Of a stretch of DNA of 35,981 nucleotides, positions 1 to 7,857 are shown piece after piece (the stretch's first letter is position 1; every line of letters begins with the position of its first letter). The notes under the pieces were generated by a model, which had not been told where the DNA came from, made no database searches, and worked only from the letters and a program-made list of their open reading frames with translations. The stretch is from Beijerinckiaceae bacterium. Its GTDB lineage: Bacteria; Pseudomonadota; Alphaproteobacteria; Rhizobiales; Beijerinckiaceae. The position numbers and the translations under genes are program-made. The stretch covers positions 1 through 35,981 of the forward strand of contig JAPJMW010000106.1 in assembly GCA_026461505.1 (NCBI GenBank), written 5' to 3'.

Positions 1-383
1 CCGGAGACGATGGTAACGAGCTTGAACGGAATAGGTGTCAGGCCTTTGAGCAAAATGAGCATTGCGCCCCATTTCGCGTAGGCTTCTTTGACGACCTCGA
101 CTTTCGCGCCATACCCATAGAGATCCAAAATCCACATGCCGACAGAATCAAATAAAAGATGTCCGATGGCGTAGCCCAAGATACCGCCCGCTACCGATCC
201 GAGTGTGCAGATGAATGCATAGCGAAAGGCGCGTTCAGGTCGCGCGAGTGCCATAGGGGCCAACATCACGTCCGGCGGAATGATAAAGAACGCGCTCTCG
301 GCAAACGCAACAGCGGCCAAGGCCCAAGGGGCGCTTGGGCGGGCGGATAGGGCGACAATCCAGTCATACAATTTACGAAGCAT
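1..383 (-). CDS. DedA/YqaA family inner-membrane protein (partial, 3' end outside window)
   Basis: The reading frame starts at ATG 383 on the minus strand and runs open off the left edge, giving 127 codons. The translation has the family's hallmarks: an early 'AFAESAFFIIPPDV' segment around residues 27-40, a glycine-rich helix 'GSVAGGILGYAIGH' around 62-75, and 'LKGLTPIPFK' near residue 115. These match the SNARE-associated/DedA superfamily, YqaA branch, whose members are small polytopic inner-membrane proteins thought to act in lipid or envelope homeostasis. A GAGAG ribosome binding site lies just upstream of the ATG. It follows the DUF4175 gene by 54 bases on the same strand, so co-transcription is possible. 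The C-terminal part cannot be seen. The family assignment is from motif recognition only. Confidence 0.85.
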   Translation of the reverse strand, partial: MLRKLYDWIVALSARPSAPWALAAVAFAESAFFIIPPDVMLAPMALARPERAFRYAFICTLGSVAGGILGYAIGHLLFDSVGMWILDLYGYGAKVEVVKEAYAKWGAMLILLKGLTPIPFKLVTIVS

Positions 384-437
384 GTTTCTCTCGTAACGAA
401 ACCGTTCTGTGAAGTCCATCACATCGCGGCAGAGGAC

Positions 438-2927
438 TTAATTTTGCTCCAAGAGCCTGCGGAGATAATCGCGTTCTTCTTGTGCGCGTTCCGGCTCGCT
501 TAAGCGGCGGCGTAATTCTTCCAACACTTCGCGGCTGCGCTTTTCGAGGCTGCCGCCTTTGCCGCCTTGTTGAAACGCACCGCCGCCGGAATCGAAATTT
601 TTTGTGGCGCGTCCCAACGGGTCTTGATCATTAGCGGAACCATTGCCTTCACCCGTTTGATCTTGTCCGTGCGTGCCTTTGGCTTGACCTTTGCCGGGCT
701 CATTGCCTTGCAATTCTTTGACGAGCGCTTGCGCGCCGCGCCGCAAGGCATCGATCGCTTGACCTTGCGCGTCAATCGCATCGCGCGTGTCGCCATCGGT
801 GATTGCGCCTTCGGCCTGTTTCATGGCTTCATCGGCCTCATCAAAAGCCTTTTGATCGGGCGCGCCTTTTTGCTTCAATCCGTTACGCAAAGCATCGAGC
901 CGTTGTTTCAATTGGCTCTGTCGGTCGGACAGCGTCTTTTGATCCTCAGACGAGCCATCCTTCGGATTAGATCGGCCTTGCTTAAACGTATCGTCGCGTA
1001 GGGTACGCTGGTCGCGCATCATGGTGTCGAGTTCATCGAGCGCATGATTCATTTCACGCTGCGAAGGATCGGCCATTTGCGGCTCGGCAGTTTGAAGTTG
1101 GTCGATAATATTATTTAAGGCCTCCAACATGCGATTGGCGTCATCGAGTGCGCCTTTCTTAGCGAGATCATTCATCCGATCCACCATGGCTTTCAGATCC
1201 TCGGCGCGGATCATTTTGCCATTGGAAGACTTGCCCTTATCGCTTTGATTTTTAGTGTTGCGTGACTTTGCCGCTAGGCCCTTTAAATACGCATCAAGTG
1301 CCGTCTTTAAGCGATCCGTCAAAACCTTGATTTCATCGGGCGATGCGCCACGCTCCAGCGCTTTTCGCAAAGCCTCGCGTGCGGCATCGAGGGCTTTTTT
1401 GCCATCACCCTGTTCATGGTCCTCAATGGCTATAGCAATCGACCAAAGCTCGTTTGTCACGTCGATTAAATCTGAATCTGTTTTTGCGATTTGAAGGTTT
1501 TTTGAAATATCGCGTAAAGCAAGATAGGTGCCCGCTTCCGGGATGAAGAGATCAGGCGCAATCATCAAAGCGTAGAGCGCTTCCGATACAAGGGGACGTG
1601 CATTGGGGTTCAATGCCAAGACGCGCCTTTGTTCAACAAGTGCGCGGGCAAGGGTGTTGGTAAAGAGGCGCTGTGGCAGCGTAACTTCAATCGGTGGCGT
1701 GCTTGCCTCTTGTCCTGCATCATCTTTGGCTAAGAGTGTGAGTTCGAGTTTTATTCCAGCCCACGGGCTTTCGGATGGTTCAACTAATGTCTTGCCATTA
1801 CCATCATGCAGATCGGGTGGCAGTGCGAGCGCGATATGGGGCGGTGGAACAAGAGGTGCCTTGCTACCCCAATAGCGATTTTCACCCTGTGGTTTTGCGA
1901 GCCGTGCTTCTCCGCTCTGAACGCCGTAATCATCGCTCATATGATAGGAGAGCGAAGTGCCACTAGACGACGCGGTTGGCGGTTCGTTCCAGCGAATGGT
2001 GGGCGCTTGGTCCGGAACGGCTTCAATGACAATAGGCGGCAAAGGCATTCTGCCCGCACTCAGTTTCACAGTGCCGTCCGCTTGAATTGTCCAATGCTTT
2101 TCATTGCCTGAAGCAGTCGTCGCGTCCGTTGACGCTTGTTTAGCAACGATACCGCTCGTTACCTCTACTCGCAGTTCACTCGCATCCGATGTGCGGATGA
2201 CCAAGTCCGAACCTGCAGGTACTTTAACATGTTTGCCGTCCTTGGATGTTGCTGATTTGAAGTCCAATAAAACAGGCGGTGCATGGGTGTAGTTTGGCGG
2301 ATTGATCCAAACATCAAGCCGCGCGGTTACGGTTTGATCTATAGGCGTATGCCAATCGAAAGCCGAACTAAGCAAGGTATCGTGTTCAGGATAGGCGACG
2401 AAGAAACCTGCCAAGGCTAGGAGTAGGATGATAAAACGGAGGCCATAGGGATCGCGTTGGTTTAGGTCCAAGCGCGGCAAGCCTACGCTAATGTTTGTAA
2501 CTTCCTCTAACGCTAAGCGACGATGCCGCTGCCATAGCGCCAGTGTTAGCGCATCCATATCGTGCGAGGCGGGTTGATCGAAGATCGCGGTGACAGGTTG
2601 GTGCTGCTCGCCCGAATCGCGATCAAGTCTTTTGATGCTTTCACTAAAGGTGGCGCGGGCCGATTGAATGGCCATTAGCAGCGCAATAAGAAGGCCAAAA
2701 ACGAAGAGGAACACGCTCACCATTTTTATGACGAGCGGCATCAGGATAAAAAATCCAAGCCACGTCAGTGCTAAAAAACTTGCGGTGATGGAAACGGATA
2801 AAATAAGCCACGGCCATGCGCGTTCAACCGCCAGGTTTAAACCTGCGCGCAGGAGTTTCATGGTTAGTCGATCAGACGATTGTGCGTTCTCGCTTTGATG
2901 GGGCCGATCTTTGTTTGGCATTGCCAT
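438..2927 (-). CDS. DUF4175 (TIGR02302-type) membrane protein
   Basis: A protein of about 829 residues. Two adjacent hydrophobic segments lie near residues 39-61 and 63-87 and a third at about 164-180. A long soluble region follows, rich in charged helical sequence with Gln/Asp/Lys-rich, probably coiled-coil stretches. The C-terminus has a 'DPLGR' motif and a glycine-rich 'FQQGGKGG' stretch before a charged tail. This architecture is the alphaproteobacterial TIGR02302/DUF4175 family, whose function is unknown. The frame is open up to 3002, overlapping the end of lysA, but ATG 2927 has an AAAGG ribosome binding site 8 bases upstream and gives the family-like 'MAMPNKDR' start. Alternatives are ATG 2948 and 2921. 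It is the last clear member of an argH-lptM-lysA-DUF4175 string, an arrangement I remember as common in Hyphomicrobiales. Confidence 0.88.
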   Translation of the reverse strand: MAMPNKDRPHQSENAQSSDRLTMKLLRAGLNLAVERAWPWLILSVSITASFLALTWLGFFILMPLVIKMVSVFLFVFGLLIALLMAIQSARATFSESIKRLDRDSGEQHQPVTAIFDQPASHDMDALTLALWQRHRRLALEEVTNISVGLPRLDLNQRDPYGLRFIILLLALAGFFVAYPEHDTLLSSAFDWHTPIDQTVTARLDVWINPPNYTHAPPVLLDFKSATSKDGKHVKVPAGSDLVIRTSDASELRVEVTSGIVAKQASTDATTASGNEKHWTIQADGTVKLSAGRMPLPPIVIEAVPDQAPTIRWNEPPTASSSGTSLSYHMSDDYGVQSGEARLAKPQGENRYWGSKAPLVPPPHIALALPPDLHDGNGKTLVEPSESPWAGIKLELTLLAKDDAGQEASTPPIEVTLPQRLFTNTLARALVEQRRVLALNPNARPLVSEALYALMIAPDLFIPEAGTYLALRDISKNLQIAKTDSDLIDVTNELWSIAIAIEDHEQGDGKKALDAAREALRKALERGASPDEIKVLTDRLKTALDAYLKGLAAKSRNTKNQSDKGKSSNGKMIRAEDLKAMVDRMNDLAKKGALDDANRMLEALNNIIDQLQTAEPQMADPSQREMNHALDELDTMMRDQRTLRDDTFKQGRSNPKDGSSEDQKTLSDRQSQLKQRLDALRNGLKQKGAPDQKAFDEADEAMKQAEGAITDGDTRDAIDAQGQAIDALRRGAQALVKELQGNEPGKGQAKGTHGQDQTGEGNGSANDQDPLGRATKNFDSGGGAFQQGGKGGSLEKRSREVLEELRRRLSEPERAQEERDYLRRLLEQN

Positions 2928-2970
2928 TTCGGCGGCCTTTCTGCCCATCTGCACAATCGATCTCTTTATC

Positions 2971-4236
2971 CTATAGCCAGTCAGGAACGCGATCGAGCCC
3001 AATCAGCTCATCATAACTTGGTCGCGCACGAATAACAGCGAAGCCCGCCTCTTTTACCAGAACCTCAGGGATCAAGGGACGCGAATTATACGTACCGGAT
3101 TGAACGGCGCCATAGGCTCCACCCGACATCACCGCCAATAGATCGCCCGCTGCAGCTGTAGGTATATCCCGACCAAGCGCGATATAATCGCCTGATTCAC
3201 AGACGGGACCAACGATATCGGCCACGATATGTGCTTGATCAGGCGATGGTTCGCGAACAGGTTTGATGTCATGAAAGGCTTCATACAGCGTTGGACGAAT
3301 AATATCGTTCATGGCCGCATCAACGATGACAAAATTTTTGCCTTCGCCTGATTTCACATAGATGATTTTTGTTACCAAGATCCCGGCATTGGCGACAAGC
3401 AGACGACCTGGCTCCAACACATATTTGGTCTTTAAATGTCCAAGACGCTTTTTGATGATCGCTGCATAATCATCGGGATGGGGTGGCGGTGAATTATCAG
3501 GGCGATATTGCACACCAAGCCCACCGCCTAAATCGAGATGGTCGATATTGAGTCCATCGGCGCGCAATTGCACGACAAATTCGCTCAATAAAGCGAACGC
3601 ATCGTCAAAGGGCTGCAGATCGGTGATTTGACTGCCGATATGCATATCGACACCGGAGACGATGATGCCGGGCAGGGCTGCTGCTTCGCGATAGACTTCG
3701 CGGGCGCGTGAAATCGGCACGCCGAATTTATTCTCGCTCCTGCCTGTTGAGATTTTTGCGTGAGTCTTTGCATCGACATCTGGGTTCACGCGAATAGAAA
3801 TTTTCGCCTTGGTTCCTTTTGCTGTCGCGAGCGCCGAGATACGAAGCAATTCGGGCTCAGACTCGACATTGAAGCAATGGATCGCTTGCTCGAGGGCGTA
3901 ATTGATTTCGCGGTCTGTTTTGCCGACACCTGAGAAGGTAATTTTTGATCCTGGAACGCCTGCTGCTCGCGCGCGGCGAAGCTCGCCTTCCGAGACGACA
4001 TCCATGCCAGCGCCGAGTCCTGCGAAGGTTTTCAAAACGGCCTGATTGGAATTGGCCTTCATCGCGTAGCAAACAAGGGCATCCGTGCCGGCAAAAGCAC
4101 CTGCGAAGACTTTGTAGTTTCGTTCAAGCTCGGCTGTCGAATAGCAATAGAACGGCGTTTCCACGGCAGCGGCGATCGTGCGGATATCGACGTGCTCAAC
4201 ATGCAGAAACTGGTCGCGATACGAAAATGCAGACAT
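2971..4236 (-). CDS. lysA: Diaminopimelate decarboxylase
   Basis: The enzyme decarboxylates meso-diaminopimelate to L-lysine, the last step of lysine synthesis, in the cytoplasm with pyridoxal phosphate. The 421-residue length is normal. The N-terminal alanine-racemase-like barrel carries 'YAMKANSN' with the PLP-binding lysine at residue 60, followed by 'HIGSQI', the 'LGGGLGV' phosphate-binding loop and 'EPGRLLVANAG'. The C-terminal domain has 'CESGDYIA' and 'GGAYG', which supply the cross-subunit cysteine/glutamate and tyrosine of the active site. It lies 16 bases downstream of the LptM-like lipoprotein gene and probably shares its transcript. It ends with TAG, a useful reference for the amber codon discussed near 30777. 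Confidence 0.97.
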   Translation of the reverse strand: MSAFSYRDQFLHVEHVDIRTIAAAVETPFYCYSTAELERNYKVFAGAFAGTDALVCYAMKANSNQAVLKTFAGLGAGMDVVSEGELRRARAAGVPGSKITFSGVGKTDREINYALEQAIHCFNVESEPELLRISALATAKGTKAKISIRVNPDVDAKTHAKISTGRSENKFGVPISRAREVYREAAALPGIIVSGVDMHIGSQITDLQPFDDAFALLSEFVVQLRADGLNIDHLDLGGGLGVQYRPDNSPPPHPDDYAAIIKKRLGHLKTKYVLEPGRLLVANAGILVTKIIYVKSGEGKNFVIVDAAMNDIIRPTLYEAFHDIKPVREPSPDQAHIVADIVGPVCESGDYIALGRDIPTAAAGDLLAVMSGGAYGAVQSGTYNSRPLIPEVLVKEAGFAVIRARPSYDELIGLDRVPDWL

Positions 4237-4252
4237 TACAAACCTTCAGCCA

Positions 4253-4516
4253 TTAAAGGATAAAATCGAGGAAGAACGGTTTATTCGGAGCCGCAGGTGC
4301 TGTTTTTGTTTCAGCCGGTTGTTTGGGCATCGGCGAAACAACCGCTTTCTCTTCGGCTTTTTTCGTCTCCTCCGCTGTTGGCACCGCCGTCGTCGGAGCT
4401 TCGAGCGGGCCCTTACGGCCACACCCTGCCAAGGCGAGCGCGAGCATCAAGGCAAGGGTCGGAATTTTCAAATCATTCAGGCGCAAAGCTTGTGTCTCCA
4501 TCGGAAGCCGGATCAT
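4253..4516 (-). CDS. lptM: Small LptM-like (YifL) lipoprotein
   Basis: An 87-residue protein with a lipoprotein signal: hydrophobic residues 19-31, lipobox 'LAGC' with the acceptor cysteine at residue 32, then 'GRKGPLE', the hallmark of the short LptM/YifL family. The rest is Pro/Ala/Lys-rich and probably disordered. LptM in E. coli helps mature the LptD/LptE lipopolysaccharide translocon; whether this protein does so here is inference. It sits between argH (33 bases upstream) and lysA, the usual place for this gene in many proteobacteria. ATG 4501, five codons in, is an alternative start and would give a more typical signal peptide. Neither start has a strong ribosome binding site. Confidence 0.82.
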   Translation of the reverse strand: MIRLPMETQALRLNDLKIPTLALMLALALAGCGRKGPLEAPTTAVPTAEETKKAEEKAVVSPMPKQPAETKTAPAAPNKPFFLDFIL

Positions 4517-4549
4517 AGCCTTAATTGGGCGTTGAGCGAAAGCGCAGCG

Positions 4550-5944
4550 TTATCGCTTTTCGCGCGACAATTTGGCGATCCAGCGTTTGGCTTCTCGGCG
4601 GACATTGGCGGGAGCGGTGCCGCCAAAGCTGGTGCGGCTTTTCACCGATTTGTCGACACCCAACACGGCGAACACATCGGCGGTAATCTTCGGCTCAACC
4701 GATTGCATCTCTTCAAGCGATAATTTCTCGAGTCCGATCTTTTTGGCTGATGCCAAGCCGACAATGCGTCCCGTCACGTGATGAGCATTGCGGAACGGCA
4801 TTTTGAGCGTGCGGACGAGCCAATCGGCGAGATCGGTCGCGGTGGCATAGCCCGAGCCTGCCGCCTTCTTCATCGCTTTGGTATCAGGCACCATATCGCG
4901 CACCATGCCGGACATTGCGGCGAGACAGAGCGAAAGCGACTGCAACGCGTCAAACGTGCCTTCTTTGTCTTCCTGCATGTCTTTGGCGTAAGTGAGTGGC
5001 AGGCCCTTCATGACGATGAGAAGTGCTGTCAGCGAGCCGATGATGCGGCCGGATTTGGCGCGCACCAATTCGGCCGCATCCGGATTGCGCTTTTGCGGCA
5101 TGATCGACGAGCCGGTGGTGAATTTATCCGATAGCGCAACAAGGCCGAATTGCGGGGTCGTCCAGATGACGATTTCTTCCGCAAAGCGTGAGAGATGCAT
5201 GGCGCAGATCGAGGCGGCGGAAAGCGCTTCCAACGCGAAATCGCGGTCCGAGACGCTATCGAGCGAATTGGCGGTTGGGCGATCAAAGCCAAGCAATTGA
5301 GCCGTCATATGCCGGTCAATCGGGAAGGAGGTTCCGGCAAGGGCTGCGGCACCCAGCGGGTTTTCATTCATGCGCTTACGGGCATCTTTGATGCGGCCGC
5401 GGTCGCGACCCAGCATTTCGACATAGGCCATAAGATGATGGCCGAAGGTGACGGGCTGGGCGGATTGCAAATGCGTGAAGCCGGGCATCACCGCTCCTGC
5501 AAATTCGAGCGCTTTTTCGGCTAAGGCGGATTGCAAATCGGCCATTTGTGCGTCGAGTGCATCAAGCGTATCGCGCACCCAGAGCCGCATATCGGTGGCG
5601 ACCTGATCATTGCGCGAGCGCCCGGTGTGGAGGCGGCCTGCAGCGGGGCCGACGATTTCGGCGAGGCGGGATTCGACATTCATGTGAATGTCTTCGAGCG
5701 CGCGGGAGAAGGTGAAGCTGCCGGAAGCGATTTCGGCCTCAACCGCATCGAGCCCCTTGGCGATGGCTGCGGCGTCACTTGCCTCAACAATGCCCTGTTT
5801 GGCGAGCATAGCGACATGGGCGCGCGAACCTGCGATATCTTGTCGCCACAAGGCCTTGTCGAATTCAATCGAGGCGTTGATATCTTCCATGATCGCGTCG
5901 GGTCCCGATTCGAACCGTCCACCCCACATCTGATTGCTCATCAT
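4550..5944 (-). CDS. argH: Argininosuccinate lyase
   Basis: It splits argininosuccinate into arginine and fumarate, the last step of arginine synthesis; argJ, an earlier step, is also in this window. The 464 residues show the fumarase/aspartase superfamily pattern: 'HTGRSRNDQ' at 106-114, 'THLQSAQP' at 157-164 with the histidine of the general base, and the signature '[10 protein letters not shown]' at 278-287 with the catalytic serine in the flexible loop. A good AGAAAGAG ribosome binding site precedes ATG 5944; a second ATG follows immediately at 5941. It is the first gene of the argH-lptM-lysA-DUF4175 string and diverges from tlpA with only 28 bases between the start codons, so the two promoters must share or overlap coding sequence. 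Confidence 0.97.
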   Translation of the reverse strand: MMSNQMWGGRFESGPDAIMEDINASIEFDKALWRQDIAGSRAHVAMLAKQGIVEASDAAAIAKGLDAVEAEIASGSFTFSRALEDIHMNVESRLAEIVGPAAGRLHTGRSRNDQVATDMRLWVRDTLDALDAQMADLQSALAEKALEFAGAVMPGFTHLQSAQPVTFGHHLMAYVEMLGRDRGRIKDARKRMNENPLGAAALAGTSFPIDRHMTAQLLGFDRPTANSLDSVSDRDFALEALSAASICAMHLSRFAEEIVIWTTPQFGLVALSDKFTTGSSIMPQKRNPDAAELVRAKSGRIIGSLTALLIVMKGLPLTYAKDMQEDKEGTFDALQSLSLCLAAMSGMVRDMVPDTKAMKKAAGSGYATATDLADWLVRTLKMPFRNAHHVTGRIVGLASAKKIGLEKLSLEEMQSVEPKITADVFAVLGVDKSVKSRTSFGGTAPANVRREAKRWIAKLSREKR

Positions 5945-5972
5945 CTAGCTCTTTCTTTTTACCGAACGGATC

Positions 5973-6626
5973 ATGCCGATGCCTGCGCGCTTTTCTCTTT
6001 CCAGACGATCCATCGCTGCTTTGGCCGTGCTGGCTGTGCTTGGAATAGCGGTGCTTGCCCTCGTCCTATACGGGAAAGCAGGGGGCTCGGGCAATCAGGC
6101 GGCGGGAGAATGTCGCGATTCAGCGCAAAAATCTGCGGCTTTAACCCCATTGATCAAGGGCGATATTGCCGCTTTGCGGCTCCTAAAGACGCCACGACCC
6201 GCGCCGGAACTTGAATTTGACGGGCCCAATGGCCCCGTCAAACTCGCGGGCTTTAAAGGCCGCACGGTGCTGTTCAATCTATGGGCCACATGGTGCGTGC
6301 CGTGCCGCACCGAGATGCCGTCGCTGGATCGCTTGCAGTCAAGCCTTGGGGGCGGGGATTTTGCGGTTGTTGCTCTGAATATGGACACGCGGAACGTCGA
6401 AAAAGTACCGCAATGGCTGAAAGAGAACGAGATTGCCGCTTTGTCGCTCTATACCGACCAGCAAGGCAAGGCATTTCAAGCCTTACGGAAAGAAGGTCTC
6501 GTGACAGGGTTGCCGACGACGCTTTTAGTCGACGATAAAGGCTGCTTGCTGGCCGAGATGGCGGGGCCTGCGGAGTGGGCGGGAGCCGAGGCGGTTGCTG
6601 TGTTGAAGGCGGCGGTGGGGAAGTGA
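5973..6626 (+). CDS. tlpA: TlpA-type membrane-anchored thiol:disulfide oxidoreductase
   Basis: A 217-residue thioredoxin-fold protein with a single N-terminal membrane anchor (about residues 14-34) and a periplasmic domain. The redox motif WCVPC is at 107-111 and the cis-proline that follows 'TGL' is at 181. Two more cysteines, C47 and C191, match the extra structural disulfide described for Bradyrhizobium TlpA, where the protein keeps cytochrome oxidase copper-site cysteines reduced. By analogy it probably helps assemble cytochrome oxidase. It diverges from argH, the arrangement I remember from many Hyphomicrobiales. ATG 5979 is an alternative start. Its stop codon directly abuts the stop of the convergent toxin gene. 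Confidence 0.93.
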   Translation: MPMPARFSLSRRSIAALAVLAVLGIAVLALVLYGKAGGSGNQAAGECRDSAQKSAALTPLIKGDIAALRLLKTPRPAPELEFDGPNGPVKLAGFKGRTVLFNLWATWCVPCRTEMPSLDRLQSSLGGGDFAVVALNMDTRNVEKVPQWLKENEIAALSLYTDQQGKAFQALRKEGLVTGLPTTLLVDDKGCLLAEMAGPAEWAGAEAVAVLKAAVGK

Positions 6627-6893
6627 CTAACGATAAATATCGCTTCGATGGCCTAATTCGATAACGAGGATAACCATTTTGTGATCTTCTATCGTACAAA
6701 TGAGACGGTAATCGCCAATCCGGTAACGCCATCGTCCCGCTAACTCGCCCTTTAGTGCTTGCCCAATCAGACGCGGGTCGGGAAGGGATAGAACGCGCTC
6801 GCGCAAGAAGGTAACAAGGCGAACTTGTAAAGCTTGGGGCAGTTTCTGGAGCGCTTTATCAGCAGGTTTTGAAAATTCAACGGTCCAAGCCAA
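6627..6893 (-). CDS. RelE/ParE-family type II toxin
   Basis: The protein has the RelE-fold C-terminal pattern 'GRWRYRIGDYRLICTI' followed by 'VIELGHRSDIY', which carries the basic and aromatic residues typical of this mRNA-interferase/gyrase-toxin superfamily. I start it at TTG 6893, giving 88 residues, normal for the family. The TTG has a GGA-containing purine-rich stretch 9 bases upstream and overlaps the antitoxin gene by 17 bases. The ATG at 6950 would overlap by 74 bases and add 19 non-family residues. Antitoxin-first order with overlap is the classic coupled layout. RelE (ribosome-dependent cleavage) and ParE (gyrase) activity cannot be told apart here, though the 'WRYRIGDYR' stretch looks more RelE-like. 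Confidence 0.85.
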   Translation of the reverse strand: MAWTVEFSKPADKALQKLPQALQVRLVTFLRERVLSLPDPRLIGQALKGELAGRWRYRIGDYRLICTIEDHKMVILVIELGHRSDIYR

Positions 6894-7134
6894 GTCTTTT
6901 TTCCACGTCTTCGAGAGATACGGTCTCTCTGCCCGACGCAACCCACTCATTCATCGCGGCGTCAGCCATGAGCTGATCGTCCAAATCCTCCATCGCGGTC
7001 AGCAACACCTTTTCGGCAAGCTCCTCTCGGGGCAGGCCTAATTTACCGGCGAGCCTGTCGAGCTCGTCGATAATTTCTTTGCGCAGCGCGATGGCGCCAT
7101 AGGGCGGTGCTTTTTGGGCAGTTTGAGCAGACAT
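6877..7134 (-). CDS. Antitoxin of RelE-type toxin-antitoxin pair
   Basis: An 85-residue protein lying directly upstream of and overlapping the RelE-type toxin gene. The N-terminal half, 'AIALRKEIIDELDRLAGK', looks like the strand-helix start of a ribbon-helix-helix DNA-binding domain. The acidic C-terminal half ('MEDLDDQLM', 'SLEDVEKRLGLDR') would wrap the basic toxin. Such antitoxins usually repress their own promoter. The start is ATG 7134, with GAGG 10 bases upstream; the open TTG at 7143 lies too close to that site. The pair sits between grxD and tlpA, interrupting otherwise conserved housekeeping blocks, consistent with an acquired module. Confidence 0.78.
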   Translation of the reverse strand: MSAQTAQKAPPYGAIALRKEIIDELDRLAGKLGLPREELAEKVLLTAMEDLDDQLMADAAMNEWVASGRETVSLEDVEKRLGLDR

Positions 7135-7221
7135 GAGATGCAATCCTCAAAGCAACAACGCCCGCAGAATACACCAAAACGGTGCGTGCTGCGAGCCTTG
7201 AGATTAGTCTGACAATGAAGG

Positions 7222-7240
7222 GCTAAGGTCAGGCCTTAGC
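7222..7240 (-). other. Perfect 7-bp hairpin spanning the grxD stop codon
   Basis: GCTAAGG (7222-7228) and CCTTAGC (7234-7240) are exact inverted repeats around a 5-base loop that contains part of the grxD stop codon (7229-7231). No T-run follows on the minus strand, so it is not a standard intrinsic terminator. It may stabilise the 3' end of the purine-bolA-grxD message or be chance. Confidence 0.35.
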
Positions 7241-7567
7241 TGGCATCGTTGATGCAATGCCGTGCTCGTTCAAATGGGTCACCAATTCACCCGATTGAAA
7301 CATTTCCCGCACGATGTCGCAGCCGCCGATGAATTCGCCCTTCACATAAAGCTGCGGGATCGTTGGCCAATTGGCGTAATCCTTGATGCCCTGACGCAGA
7401 TCGGCGTCTTCGAGCACGTTGATGCCTTTGAAGTTCACGCCGATATAATCGAGGATCTGGACCACTTGGCCCGAGAATCCGCACATCGGAAATTGATGCG
7501 TTCCCTTCATGAAAAGAACGACGTCGTTGGATGTGATTTCGGATTTAATCGTGTCTTGAGCGCTCAT
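7229..7567 (-). CDS. grxD: Monothiol glutaredoxin (Grx4 type)
   Basis: A 112-residue CGFS-type glutaredoxin: the motif 'PMCGFSG' places the active cysteine at residue 29, and 'WPTIPQLYVKGEFIGGCD' forms the glutathione-binding TIP/GG region. Proteins of this class hold and transfer [2Fe-2S] clusters rather than reduce disulfides, often as a heterodimer with BolA. The bolA gene lies just upstream on the same strand with 38 bases between them, so the two partners are probably co-expressed. Start ATG 7567 gives the standard family N-terminus. Confidence 0.96.
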   Translation of the reverse strand: MSAQDTIKSEITSNDVVLFMKGTHQFPMCGFSGQVVQILDYIGVNFKGINVLEDADLRQGIKDYANWPTIPQLYVKGEFIGGCDIVREMFQSGELVTHLNEHGIASTMPAKA

Positions 7568-7605
7568 CGGTGGTGTCCTTGTCGAGTGAAACGATGGATT
7601 TCGAA

Positions 7606-7842
7606 TTAGGCCGCAGGTGCGGAGGTGGTCAGCGCCAAAGCATGCAAGACGCCGCCCATATTGCCTTGCAAGGCCGCATAGACCATCTGATGCTGAGCCA
7701 CGCGGGTTTTGCCACGGAAAGCTTCGGAAACAACGGTTGCGGCGTAGTGATCGCCATCGCCAGCGAGATCCTTGATCTCGATCACGGCATCGGGGAAGGC
7801 CGCTTTGATCATGGTTTCGATTTCAGAGGCTTTCATCGCCAT
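7606..7842 (-). CDS. bolA: BolA family protein
   Basis: A 78-residue BolA-fold protein. It shows the family's compact pattern: 'IKAAFPDAVIEIKD', then 'GDHYAATVVSEAFRGK', then 'RVAQHQMVYAAL' with the conserved histidine used with CGFS glutaredoxins to ligate an Fe-S cluster. It probably works with the adjacent grxD product in iron or Fe-S homeostasis. It is 15 bases downstream of purL, making purS-purQ-purL-bolA-grxD one likely transcript, an order known from other Hyphomicrobiales. ATG 7842 and ATG 7836 are both possible starts. Confidence 0.94.
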   Translation of the reverse strand: MAMKASEIETMIKAAFPDAVIEIKDLAGDGDHYAATVVSEAFRGKTRVAQHQMVYAALQGNMGGVLHALALTTSAPAA

Positions 7843-7857
7843 GGTGTCGTTATCCCG

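Noticed and set aside
2928-3002. DUF4175 start overlapping lysA
   Set aside because: The extra residues are not family-like and ATG 2927 has a well-spaced AAAGG site.
5531-6214. Long plus-strand open frame (227 codons) across argH and the tlpA start
   Set aside because: It is antisense to argH and out of frame with tlpA, both unambiguous genes; its composition is cysteine- and arginine-rich as expected of a shadow frame.
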